A DNA stretch of 64,000 nt. Source: Lentzea californiensis. GTDB taxonomy: Bacteria > Actinomycetota > Actinomycetes > Mycobacteriales > Pseudonocardiaceae. Under the pieces are notes generated by a model, which was not told the DNA's origin, did no database searches, and saw only the letters and a list, made by a program, of their open reading frames with translations. The stretch is taken from NCBI RefSeq assembly GCF_024648825.1, contig NZ_JANBBE010000001.1:806001-870000 (forward strand). Reading direction: 5' to 3'. The position numbers were made by a program, and so were the translations under genes. Below are positions 15,577-22,957 of the stretch, piece by piece; position 1 is the first letter of the stretch; every line of letters begins with the position of its first letter.

Positions 15577-16782
15577 TCACCGTTCCAGAATCGCCGTGAT
15601 CCCTTGACCTCCGGCGGCGCAGATGGACACGAAACCGCGTCCACTTCCCCGCTGGTGCAACAGCTTCGCCAGCGTCGCCACGATGCGGGCGCCGGTCGCG
15701 GCGAACGGGTGGCCTGCCGCGAGCGACGAGCCGTTGACGTTCAGCTTGGACCTGTCGACCTCGCCGAGCTCCTTCTCCCAGGCCTTGAGCGTGGCGAGCA
15801 CCTGTGACGCGAACGCCTCGTGCACCTCGTAGAAGTCGAAGTCCTGCAGCGTGAGGCCGGCCTTGTCGAGCATGCGCGGTGCGGCGTGCACGGGTGCCAT
15901 GAGCAGGCCCTCGTCGCCGTGGACGTAGTCGACGGCGGCGGTCTCGGCGAACGTCAGGTAGGCGAGGACGGGAAGCTTGCGTTCGGCGGCCCACTCCTCG
16001 GTGGCGAGCAGGACCGCGGAGGCGCCGTCGGAGAGCGGAGTCGAGTTGCCGGCGGTCATCGTGTCGCCGAAGACGGGCTTGAGCTTCGCGAGCTTCTCGG
16101 CGCTGCTGTCCGGGCGGAGGTTCTGGTCGCGGGTCAGGCCGAGGTACGGGGTGACGAGGTCGTCGAAGAAGCCCTCGTCGTAGGCGCGGGCGAGGTTGCG
16201 GTGGCTGAGCGCGGTCAGTTCGTCCTGGTCCTCGCGCGTGATCTCGTACTGCGCGGCGGTGATGGCCGCGTGTTCGCCCATCGACATGCCGGTGCGCGGT
16301 TCGCCGTTGCGCGGCAGGTGCGGCACGACGTGGCCGGGACGCAGCTTCGTCAACAGGCTGACCTTGCGGGTGCGGTTGAACTCCAGCAGGAGCTTGCGGA
16401 AGTTCTCGTTCACGCCGATCGGGGCGTCGCTGGTGGTGTCGACGCCGCCCGCGATGCCCGCGTCGATCTGGCCGAGCGCGATCTTGTTGGCCACGGCGAT
16501 GATCGCCTGCAGACCGGTGCCGCACGCCTGCTGCAGGTCGTACGCGGGGGTTTCCGGGCTGAGCCTGCTGCCCAGCACCGACTCGCGGACGAGGTTGAAG
16601 TCGCGCGAGTGCTTGAGCACCGCTCCCGCGACCACCTCGCCGAGCCGCTCGCCCTGCAGGCCGAAGCGGCTGACCAGGCCGTCCAGCACCGCCGTGAACA
16701 TGTCCTGGTTCGACGCGGTGGCGTACGGGCCGTTCGAGCGGGCGAACGGGATGCGGTTGCCGCCGATGATCGCTACTCGCAT
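15577..16782 (-). CDS. fadA2: Acetyl-CoA C-acyltransferase (thiolase)
   Basis: A 401-residue thiolase. The nucleophile is C87 in LQQACGTGLQA; the second active-site pair is H358 in LAAGHPFAATG and C388 in ICAAGGQG. HEAF at 321-324 replaces the common NEAF. It should cleave or form 3-oxoacyl-CoA. It is transcribed divergently from a FabG4-like reductase and an HtdX-like hydratase, the same order as Rv0243 (fadA2) versus Rv0242c-Rv0241c in Mycobacterium tuberculosis; the symbol rests on that synteny plus family membership. The shared 31-bp TetR-type operator lies just upstream of its ATG. Confidence 0.9.
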   Translation of the reverse strand: MRVAIIGGNRIPFARSNGPYATASNQDMFTAVLDGLVSRFGLQGERLGEVVAGAVLKHSRDFNLVRESVLGSRLSPETPAYDLQQACGTGLQAIIAVANKIALGQIDAGIAGGVDTTSDAPIGVNENFRKLLLEFNRTRKVSLLTKLRPGHVVPHLPRNGEPRTGMSMGEHAAITAAQYEITREDQDELTALSHRNLARAYDEGFFDDLVTPYLGLTRDQNLRPDSSAEKLAKLKPVFGDTMTAGNSTPLSDGASAVLLATEEWAAERKLPVLAYLTFAETAAVDYVHGDEGLLMAPVHAAPRMLDKAGLTLQDFDFYEVHEAFASQVLATLKAWEKELGEVDRSKLNVNGSSLAAGHPFAATGARIVATLAKLLHQRGSGRGFVSICAAGGQGITAILER

Positions 16783-16795
16783 ACCGCCATACTAC

Positions 16796-16826
16796 CTACT
16801 AGCGGGTAGACTTACTAGCGAGTAGG
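16796..16826. promoter_or_regulatory. TetR-type operator, copy 1 (thiolase / fabG4 divergent promoter)
   Basis: CTACTAGCGGGTAG (16796-16809), two spacer bases, then TTACTAGCGAGTAGG (16812-16826). The outer arms CTACTAGC and GCGAGTAG pair at 7 of 8 positions. The site matches the copy at 19510-19540 at 24 of 31 positions and fills most of the 53-base divergent intergenic region. It ends 9 bases before the GTG of the FabG4-like gene. Confidence 0.85.
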
Positions 16827-16835
16827 TTGTGTGAC

Positions 16836-18071
16836 GTGGACAGGTACCAGAAGTTCGCATCGTCGGGGCTGGGGCGCCAGCTCGTGCGCAGGCTCGGCCT
16901 GCCGAACCCGTATCCACTTCGCCGCGACGCCGCGGTCGCCACACCGGTGCTGGTCGGTGGCGCGTTCCGGCTGCCCTTTCTGAAGCAGCTGGAAACAGGC
17001 CTGACCCCGTACGGCGCGCTGGTGTTCGACGCATCGGAGATCGCGTCCGTCACGGACCTGCGGCAGCTGCACGACTTCTTCCACCCGGCGATCACTCAGC
17101 TCGGGCCGTGCGGGCGGGTGGTCGTCATCGGGCGGTCGCCGGACTCCGTGGCGCAACGGGCCCTCGAGGGGTTCGTGCGATCGGTCGGCAAGGAGCTGCG
17201 CCGCGGCGGTACGGCGAATCTGGTCTACGTGGCCGACGGCGCGGAGGACGGTGTCGAGTCGACGCTGCGGTTCCTGCTGTCCGGCCGGTCCGCGTACGTG
17301 TCCGGGCAGGTCGTCCACGTGTCCGGGAACTCGCCGATCGGCACCCTGAACGGCAAGGTCGCGCTGGTCACGGGCGCGTCGCGGGGCATCGGCGCGGCGA
17401 TCGCCACGACTCTGGGACGCGATGGCGCGCACGTGGTCTGCCTCGACGTGCCCACTGCCGGGGACGAGCTGTCGAAGGTCGCGAACGCCGTCGGCGGGTC
17501 GGCGTTGCAGCTCGACATCACCGGCGATCCCGCTCGGTTGACCTCGTACCTGCTGGAACGGCATGGCGGCGTAGACGTCGTCGTGCACAACGCGGGCATC
17601 ACGCGCGACAAGACGCTGGCGCGCATGGACTCCTCGTTGTGGGACTCGGTGCTGGAGGTCAACCTCGCCTGCCAGGAGCGGATCAACGACGCGCTGCTGG
17701 ACGGCGACGTGCTGCGCACCGGCGGGCGGATCGTCGGGGTGTCGTCGATCGCCGGCATCGCGGGCAACGTCGGCCAGACCAACTACGCCACCTCGAAGGC
17801 CGGCGTGATCGGGATGGTGCGGACGCTCGCGCCCGTGCTGGCCGCTCGCGGGGCCACGATCAACGCCGTCGCGCCTGGTTTCATCGAGACGAAGATGACC
17901 GCGGCGGTGCCGTTCGCGACGCGCGAGGTCGGACGGCGGATGAACAGCCTGTCGCAGGGCGGGCTGCCCGCCGACGTCGCGGAGACCGTGGCGTGGTTCG
18001 CGTCGCCGGGATCCGGTGGCGTGAACGGGAACGTCGTGCGGGTGTGCGGCCAGATGCTCCTGGGGGCCTGA
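16836..18071 (+). CDS. fabG4: 3-oxoacyl-ACP/CoA reductase, FabG4 type
   Basis: A 411-residue two-domain reductase. The N-terminal ~165 residues form a flavodoxin-like domain without cofactor motif, typical of high-molecular-weight FabG. The SDR domain starts at KVALVTGASRGIGAA (TGxxxGIG), with VVHNAGITRD, the serine in VGVSSIAG and the active site NYATSK. It should reduce 3-oxoacyl thioesters with NAD(P)H. The M. tuberculosis enzyme is about 40 residues longer at the N-terminus. GTG 16836 (VDRYQKFASSGLG) is preferred to the upstream TTG because it follows the operator directly; the mRNA may be leaderless. The stop overlaps htdX as TGATG. Confidence 0.88.
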   Translation: MDRYQKFASSGLGRQLVRRLGLPNPYPLRRDAAVATPVLVGGAFRLPFLKQLETGLTPYGALVFDASEIASVTDLRQLHDFFHPAITQLGPCGRVVVIGRSPDSVAQRALEGFVRSVGKELRRGGTANLVYVADGAEDGVESTLRFLLSGRSAYVSGQVVHVSGNSPIGTLNGKVALVTGASRGIGAAIATTLGRDGAHVVCLDVPTAGDELSKVANAVGGSALQLDITGDPARLTSYLLERHGGVDVVVHNAGITRDKTLARMDSSLWDSVLEVNLACQERINDALLDGDVLRTGGRIVGVSSIAGIAGNVGQTNYATSKAGVIGMVRTLAPVLAARGATINAVAPGFIETKMTAAVPFATREVGRRMNSLSQGGLPADVAETVAWFASPGSGGVNGNVVRVCGQMLLGA

Positions 18072-18832
18072 TGTTGTTGCGTGCCGCCCTGACGTCGTTC
18101 CGGCGCGGGGAAACGCTTGCCGCCCAACCGGTCTCTGCCACGGTCGACGTGTCGCTGAAGCACCTGGCGGCGTACAACGCGGTGTGCGGGTTCGGGTTGC
18201 GCGACGCGCTGCCGCTGACCTACCCGCACGTGCTGGGCTTTCCGTTGCAGATGAGGCTGATGTCCGGTGCCGGGTTCCCCTTCCCGTTGCCGGGCCTCGT
18301 GCACGTCGCGAACCGGATCACGCAGTCGCGTCCGCTGACGCTGGACGAGCCGTTGGAGATCACGGTGTCCGCGCGCGATCTGCGTCCTCACCCGCAGGGC
18401 ACCCAGGTCGACGTGGTGACGTCGGTTTCCGGTGTCTGGCAAGGGGTGTCGACCTACCTGCGGCGCACCGGCGGCTCGTCGGGACAGGGCGACGAACTGC
18501 AGCGGCCGGTCGGGTCGGCCGTGTGGCGGGTGCCCGCGGACGTCGGACGGCGCTACGGCGCGGCGTCGGGCGACCGCAACCCGATCCACCTGCACCCGTT
18601 GAGCGCCAAGCTGTTCGGGTTCCCGCGCGCGATCGCCCACGGGATGTGGACGAAGGCTCGTTGTGTGGCCGCGCTGGAGGGGCGGCTTCCCGAGGCCGTG
18701 ACGGTGGACGTCCGGTTCAAGAAGCCGCTGCTCATCCCCGGCCGCGTCGAGTTCTCGGCCAGCGAGGGTGCCAGTGGCTGGGAGTTCGCCGTGTGGGGCA
18801 AGGGGCCCCACCTGGTCGGCTCAACGACGTGA
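18071..18832 (+). CDS. htdX: MaoC-like (R)-enoyl thioester hydratase
   Basis: A 253-residue double hot-dog protein. The hydratase-2 motif is in the C-terminal half: YGAASGDRNPIHLHPLSAKL, with the catalytic D and H, then FGFPRAIAHGMW. The N-terminal half (LPLTYPHVLGFPLQMRLMSG) is the substrate-binding hot-dog. It should hydrate trans-2-enoyl thioesters next to the FabG4 reductase. Start ATG 18071 overlaps the fabG4 stop (TGATG), giving translational coupling. Its 3' end overlaps the converging tetR gene by 12 bases. The order fabG4-htdX matches Rv0242c-Rv0241c. Confidence 0.88.
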   Translation: MLLRAALTSFRRGETLAAQPVSATVDVSLKHLAAYNAVCGFGLRDALPLTYPHVLGFPLQMRLMSGAGFPFPLPGLVHVANRITQSRPLTLDEPLEITVSARDLRPHPQGTQVDVVTSVSGVWQGVSTYLRRTGGSSGQGDELQRPVGSAVWRVPADVGRRYGAASGDRNPIHLHPLSAKLFGFPRAIAHGMWTKARCVAALEGRLPEAVTVDVRFKKPLLIPGRVEFSASEGASGWEFAVWGKGPHLVGSTT

Positions 18833-19456
18833 CGGCGGATGCCACACGTTGCCGTCGACCAGGTCGCCGAAGCCCATCCACACGAGGTTCATGAGGCGGG
18901 CCGCGACGACGCCGGCGGGTTCCTCCGGGTGGTCGAGCCACCAGTCCGCGAGCGACTCGCCGGCCCCGACCAGCGCGGCGGCCAGCGACTCGGCCTCCAG
19001 CTTCGTCGCGGGCGCCTTCGTGGACTGGGTGAGCAGCGCCGCGACCAGTGACACCGCGCGGGCGCGCATGTCCATGAGCTCGACCGCGAACGGCCCGCCC
19101 TGGCTGGACGCCTGCCGGTGCAGCACCATCCAGCTCGCCCGGTTCTCGCCGACGAACCCGAAGAACGCCCGCAGGCCGCTCCACAGCTGCACGTCCGGTT
19201 CCTGGTCGGGCTCGACGCCCGTCGCGATGGCCTCCATCATGCGGGTGGCCTCGCGCCGGATGCACGTCGCGAACAGCTCCTCCTTCGAGCCGAGGTAGGC
19301 GTAGAGCATCGGCTTGGAAATGCCCGCGACCTCGGAGATCTCGTCCATGGAAGCCGAGTGGAAGCCGAGCCGCGAGAACACGTCGACGGCGGCATCCATG
19401 ATCTGCCGCTCACGCACGGCGCGTGGCAAGCGCTTGGCTCGACCTTCTGTGCGCAT
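18821..19456 (-). CDS. TetR family regulator of the lipid module
   Basis: A 211-residue TetR-family protein. The DNA-binding domain (about 8-60) reads RAVRERQIMDAAVDVFSRLG, then ASMDEISEVAGISKPMLYAYLGSKEELFATCI. The C-terminal helical domain is of the TetR_C type seen in acyl-CoA-responsive repressors, but no ligand is proven. ATG 19456 is chosen because CGAGGGG precedes it; GTG 19450-19462 variants are possible. It is divergent from the SCP2 gene with operator copy 2 between them, and the same operator lies in the thiolase/fabG4 promoter, so it very probably controls all six genes and itself. Confidence 0.9.
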   Translation of the reverse strand: MRTEGRAKRLPRAVRERQIMDAAVDVFSRLGFHSASMDEISEVAGISKPMLYAYLGSKEELFATCIRREATRMMEAIATGVEPDQEPDVQLWSGLRAFFGFVGENRASWMVLHRQASSQGGPFAVELMDMRARAVSLVAALLTQSTKAPATKLEAESLAAALVGAGESLADWWLDHPEEPAGVVAARLMNLVWMGFGDLVDGNVWHPPSRR

Positions 19457-19509
19457 CTTCACCCCTCGGTTCGAAGCGGCAAGATTATCGGATCGGCTTG
19501 CCGCTCTAT

Positions 19510-19540
19510 CTACTCACCAGTAGTCTTACTCGTGAGTAGG
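19510..19540. promoter_or_regulatory. TetR-type operator, copy 2 (tetR / SCP2 divergent promoter)
   Basis: CTACTCACCAGTAG (19510-19523), two bases, then TTACTCGTGAGTAGG (19526-19540). The outer arms CTACTCAC and GTGAGTAG are perfectly complementary, and an inner AGTA/TACT pair gives a nested palindrome as in operators bound by two TetR dimers. It ends just before the AGGAGG of the SCP2 gene. Confidence 0.88.
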
Positions 19541-19559
19541 TACCAGGAGGTGTTTGTCC

Positions 19560-20189
19560 ATGACGCTCGACCTCAGCACCGAGGCGATCGCGAAGCTCAG
19601 CCCGGCCGAGCTGATCAGCACGTTGCAGCAGATCTCGCCGGACGACCCGGCGCTGGCCGAGGTGGACATCGACGTCATCGCCCGCGGCATCGACCCCAAG
19701 AAGCTCGGCAAGGACGACTTCGCGGCGTTGCTGAACGCCCTGGGCGCGCTCGCCGACGGCGGCGCCGACCTCGACCTGGCGAAGATGGACCCGTCCAACT
19801 TCGCCCGCATCATCTCGCGCGCCTCGAAGGACCAGATCGAGGCCGTAGTCGCCGACCCGGCGCTGCGCGTGCGCGTGCTGGACGAGGTGTTCCGCCGCAT
19901 GGAGGTCCACTTCCGCTCGGACCGGGCCGGTGCGACCAAGGCCGTCGTGCACTTCCACGTGCTGGAAGACGTCTACGAGGCCATCATCGAGAACGCCGAG
20001 TGCACCATCAACAAGGGCGTGACGCGCGAGGCCCGCGCCATCGTGACGCTGACGCCCGCCGACTTCCTGAAGCTGGCGACCGGCAACGCCTCGGCTCCCG
20101 TGCTGTTCATGACGGGCAAGCTGAAGGTCAAGGGCGACCTGGGGTTCGCGGCCGGGTTCATGAGCCTGTTCAACATTCCGAAGGCTTAG
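19560..20189 (+). CDS. SCP2 sterol-transfer domain protein
   Basis: A 209-residue protein. The C-terminal ~100 residues form an SCP2-like lipid-binding domain (AVVHFHVLEDVYEAIIENAE, then NKGVTREARAIVTLTPADFL, ASAPVLFMTGKLKVKGDLGF). The N-terminal half is a charged helical region with repeated LSPAELI, IARGIDPKKLGKDD and LALAKMDPSN-like phrases. It probably carries acyl-CoA or sterol-like substrates to the next gene's dehydrogenase. ATG 19560 has AGGAGG eight bases upstream. It is 10 bases before the acyl-CoA dehydrogenase and in the same operon. Confidence 0.88.
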   Translation: MTLDLSTEAIAKLSPAELISTLQQISPDDPALAEVDIDVIARGIDPKKLGKDDFAALLNALGALADGGADLDLAKMDPSNFARIISRASKDQIEAVVADPALRVRVLDEVFRRMEVHFRSDRAGATKAVVHFHVLEDVYEAIIENAECTINKGVTREARAIVTLTPADFLKLATGNASAPVLFMTGKLKVKGDLGFAAGFMSLFNIPKA

Positions 20190-20199
20190 GAGACTTCTT

Positions 20200-21414
20200 G
20201 TGGGTGGCTTCTCGCTCGAGCTGAACGAAGACCAGACCGACCTGCGCGACTGGGTGCACGGCTTCGCCCGCGACGTGATCAGGCCGGCGGCCTCCGAGTG
20301 GGACGAGCGCGAGGAGACGCCGTGGCCGGTGATCCAGGAGGCGGCGAAGATCGGCCTCTACGGCTTCGAGTCCCTCGCGACCTGGTTCGCCGACCCGATC
20401 GGCCTGTCGCTGCCGATCGCGACCGAGGAACTCTTCTGGGGCGACGCCGGAATCGCACTGGCCCTGATGGGCACCGGCCTGGCCGTGGCGGGCATCTTCG
20501 CGTCCGGTGAGCCGGAACAGCTGGCCGAGTGGGTGCCGGAGTGCTTCGGCGACGAGAGCGACCCGAAACTCGCCGCGTTCTGCGCCTCCGAACCCCAGGC
20601 GGGCTCCGACGTGGCCGGCTACCGCACCCGCGCGCGTTACGACGAGGCCACCGACGAGTGGGTGATCAACGGCCAGAAGGCCTGGGCCACCAACGGCGGC
20701 ATCGCGAACGTCCACGTCGTCACAGCCGTGCTGGACCCGTCCCTGGGCTCCCGCGGCCAGGCCGGTTTCATCATCCCGCCGGGCACCCCGGGCCTGTCGT
20801 CCCCCGGCAAGATCAAGAAGCACGGCATGCGCGCCTCCCACACGGCCGACGTGTTCTTCGACGACGTCCGCGTCCCCGGCCGCTGCGTCCTCGGCGGCCG
20901 CGAACGAGTCGAAGCACGCCTCGCCCGTGCCCGCGAAGGCCAGAAGTCCGGCGGCCAGGCCGCAATGGCAACGTTCGAGACCACGCGCCCGACCGTCGGC
21001 GCGATGGCCGTGGGCGTCGCCCGTGCCGCCTACGAGTACTCCCTCGACTACGCGAAGGACCGCGAGGCGTTCGGGCGCAAGATCATCGAGAACCAGTCGA
21101 TCGCGTTCGACCTCGCGAACATGCGGATGGAGATCGACGCCGCCCGGCTGCTCGTGTGGCGCGCGGCCTGGATGGGCCGCAACAACGTGCCGTTCACCGC
21201 CGGTGAGGGGTCGATGTCGAAGCTCAAGGCCTCCGAGGTGTCGGTGTGGGCTACCGAGCGGGCGATCCACATCCTCGGTGGGGCCGGGTACACGCGGGAG
21301 CACCCGGTGGAGCGGATGCACCGGGACTCGAAGATCTTCACCATCTTCGAGGGAACCTCGGAGATTCAGCGCTTGGTGGTCTCTCGCGCGATCTCCGGGA
21401 TGCAGATCAGGTAG
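20200..21414 (+). CDS. Acyl-CoA dehydrogenase
   Basis: A 404-residue FAD enzyme. FAD/substrate-binding motifs include AFCASEPQAGSDVAG and KAWATNGGIANV; the helical C-terminal domain has DREAFGRKIIENQSIAF and RAIHILGGAGYTREHPVERM. The catalytic glutamate lies in FTIFEGTSEIQRL. It oxidises an acyl-CoA to the 2-enoyl-CoA; chain length is not predictable. The GTG at 20200 follows GGAG, which begins at the SCP2 stop. It supplies the step before the HtdX hydratase, FabG4 and thiolase, so the regulon covers a full beta-oxidation-like set. Confidence 0.92.
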   Translation: MGGFSLELNEDQTDLRDWVHGFARDVIRPAASEWDEREETPWPVIQEAAKIGLYGFESLATWFADPIGLSLPIATEELFWGDAGIALALMGTGLAVAGIFASGEPEQLAEWVPECFGDESDPKLAAFCASEPQAGSDVAGYRTRARYDEATDEWVINGQKAWATNGGIANVHVVTAVLDPSLGSRGQAGFIIPPGTPGLSSPGKIKKHGMRASHTADVFFDDVRVPGRCVLGGRERVEARLARAREGQKSGGQAAMATFETTRPTVGAMAVGVARAAYEYSLDYAKDREAFGRKIIENQSIAFDLANMRMEIDAARLLVWRAAWMGRNNVPFTAGEGSMSKLKASEVSVWATERAIHILGGAGYTREHPVERMHRDSKIFTIFEGTSEIQRLVVSRAISGMQIR

Positions 21415-21424
21415 TAACAGACAC

Positions 21425-21471
21425 CTCCTTTGCTCCGATTGGGCTGTCGTCGGAGCAAAGGAGTTCTTCTT
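21425..21471 (+). terminator. Terminator overlapping the next gene's ribosome site
   Basis: CTCCTTTGCTCCGA (21425-21438) and TCGGAGCAAAGGAG (21450-21463) form a perfect 14-bp stem followed by TTCTTCTT. The AAGGAG in the 3' arm is also the only ribosome-binding candidate for the nuclease gene that starts at 21473. Confidence 0.85.
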
Positions 21472-21472
21472 G

Positions 21473-22480
21473 GTGGCCAACCTGATCGGTGCCGCGCTGG
21501 TGACCGCGGCCGTCGGCGGTGTCGTCCTGGTCGCGGTGACGGACGAACCTGACCCATCGCCCGCACCGACGACCAGCGTCGAGCGCGTGATCGACGGCGA
21601 CACCGTCGAGGTGCTCACGGGCGGGCGGCTCGAGAAGGTTCGGCTGCTCAACATCGACGCCCCCGAGACGACCGATTGTCTCCACGCCGAGGCGACCGAC
21701 CGCCTGAAGTCTTTGCTCCCCAACGGCTCCCAGGTCACCCTGGAGTACGACGTCGAGCGGACCGACCGGTACGGCCGGCTGCTCGCCGGGGTGGTCAAGC
21801 TCGACGGCACCCTGGTGAACGCCGAGGTCGCCAGGTCGGGCCTCGCCGCCGCGATCACCATCGGGCAGAACGCCCGGTTCTACCCGCAGGTGAGTTCGGC
21901 GCTGTCGGAAGCGGTCGCGGCCGGACGGGGATTGCACTCCCGCGAGATCGCCTGCACGCTGCCCGCACAGGTCAAGGTCGTCACGACTGCCGCGGAGGTC
22001 CCGGCGCCGGTGGCCACAGCCGCCCCTGCCGAATGGACGCAGGCGGCCGATGCCGCCAGGACCGCGTTCTCGCAGGCGGAGGCGCTGGCGAACCCGAGCG
22101 GGCTCGTGTGGACGGTCCTCTCCGCTGCTGACCAGTCGCTGCTCCGAAGCCTCGTCACCGCCGCGCTGCCCAAGCTGGAACAGCGCGAGAAGGCGTTCCG
22201 CAGCGAAGCCGCGGCTGCCGAGAAACGCGCCGCTGAGGCCGTCGCCGAGGAACGCCGCAAGGCGGAAGCCGCCGCCGCGGCCGCAGCCGAGGAGCAACGC
22301 CGTCGGGACGCCGCTGCCGTACAACAACAACAGCGACAGCAACAACAACAGCAGCAACGGACTCCAAGCCCTCCGCAGCAGACCGCGACGCAACAGCCTT
22401 CGAACCCGTATCCGGGTTACAACGGCCCTCGTTGCTACGAGCCGGGCGGCAAGGTGTGGCACCCGTGCTCGAAGCGTTGA
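21473..22480 (+). CDS. Exported thermonuclease (SNase-like) protein with Q-rich tail
   Basis: A 335-residue protein. It has an N-terminal hydrophobic anchor or signal (MANLIGAALVTAAVGGVVLV), then a staphylococcal-nuclease domain at about 35-155 with VERVIDGDTVEV, VRLLNIDAPET and the active-site arginine in DVERTDRYGRLLAG. A coiled-coil of alanine/glutamate/arginine follows (about 235-285), then a glutamine-rich stretch (QQQQRQQQQQQQ) and a C-terminal NPYPGYNGPRCYEPGGKVWH motif with two cysteines. It is likely a secreted or surface Ca-dependent nuclease. GTG 21473 is chosen; its ribosome site is buried in the preceding terminator. Confidence 0.85.
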   Translation: MANLIGAALVTAAVGGVVLVAVTDEPDPSPAPTTSVERVIDGDTVEVLTGGRLEKVRLLNIDAPETTDCLHAEATDRLKSLLPNGSQVTLEYDVERTDRYGRLLAGVVKLDGTLVNAEVARSGLAAAITIGQNARFYPQVSSALSEAVAAGRGLHSREIACTLPAQVKVVTTAAEVPAPVATAAPAEWTQAADAARTAFSQAEALANPSGLVWTVLSAADQSLLRSLVTAALPKLEQREKAFRSEAAAAEKRAAEAVAEERRKAEAAAAAAAEEQRRRDAAAVQQQQRQQQQQQQRTPSPPQQTATQQPSNPYPGYNGPRCYEPGGKVWHPCSKR

Positions 22481-22562
22481 TCAGCTGGACGGACGACTGA
22501 CGGCGAGCGCGCGACCGGTTCGACGCGTCGTTCCGGCTCGTGAAGCTCTTGCCGCAGAACGA

Positions 22563-22889
22563 CTAGAGCGGGAGCGTCAGGACCGCGCCCACGCGCTTGA
22601 GTTCGCGGCTGTGGACGGCCAGCAGCACCGTGTCCTGCGGGCGGCGGAAGTGCAGCACCACGAAGTTCGGGTGCGGCGGGTCCTTGTCGACGATCTGCTC
22701 GACGCGGCCCTCGTCGTTGCTGAAGACGATCCGCTCGTCCCAGATGATCTTGGTGGGGCCGAAGAACAGTTCGCCCTCCTGCCATTCACCGTCCAGGAAG
22801 ACGTCGCCGTCGCCGCGCGTGTTGTCGTCGCCGGACGGGCCGAACGCCTCGCCGAGCACGCCCCCGAGAATTTCGAACAAAGCAGACAT
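22563..22889 (-). CDS. Conserved hypothetical, 108 residues
   Basis: A small soluble protein with a beta-rich core: DGEWQEGELFFGPTKIIWDE, then RIVFSNDEGRVEQIVDKDPP and NFVVLHFRRPQDTVLLAVHS. No known catalytic motif is visible and I do not recognise the family. Start ATG 22889 has GGGGGAA upstream. It is monocistronic in appearance, lying 68 bases below the MerR gene's stop and tail-to-tail with the nuclease gene. A glycine-rich N-terminus (FEILGGVLGEAFGPSGDDN) may be flexible. Confidence 0.75.
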   Translation of the reverse strand: MSALFEILGGVLGEAFGPSGDDNTRGDGDVFLDGEWQEGELFFGPTKIIWDERIVFSNDEGRVEQIVDKDPPHPNFVVLHFRRPQDTVLLAVHSRELKRVGAVLTLPL

Positions 22890-22957
22890 GGCGTTCCCCC
22901 TTCGTTGCCACGGAAACGAGCTGGGCGCCCAGCTGGTTCCCGCAGGATCTCAGAGGT

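Noticed and set aside
22481-22562. Possible gene remnant (ARDRFDASFRLVKLLPQND then stop)
   Set aside because: The frame is only about 22 codons after an upstream stop and has no start or ribosome site. It may be the tail of a lost gene, but it cannot be supported.
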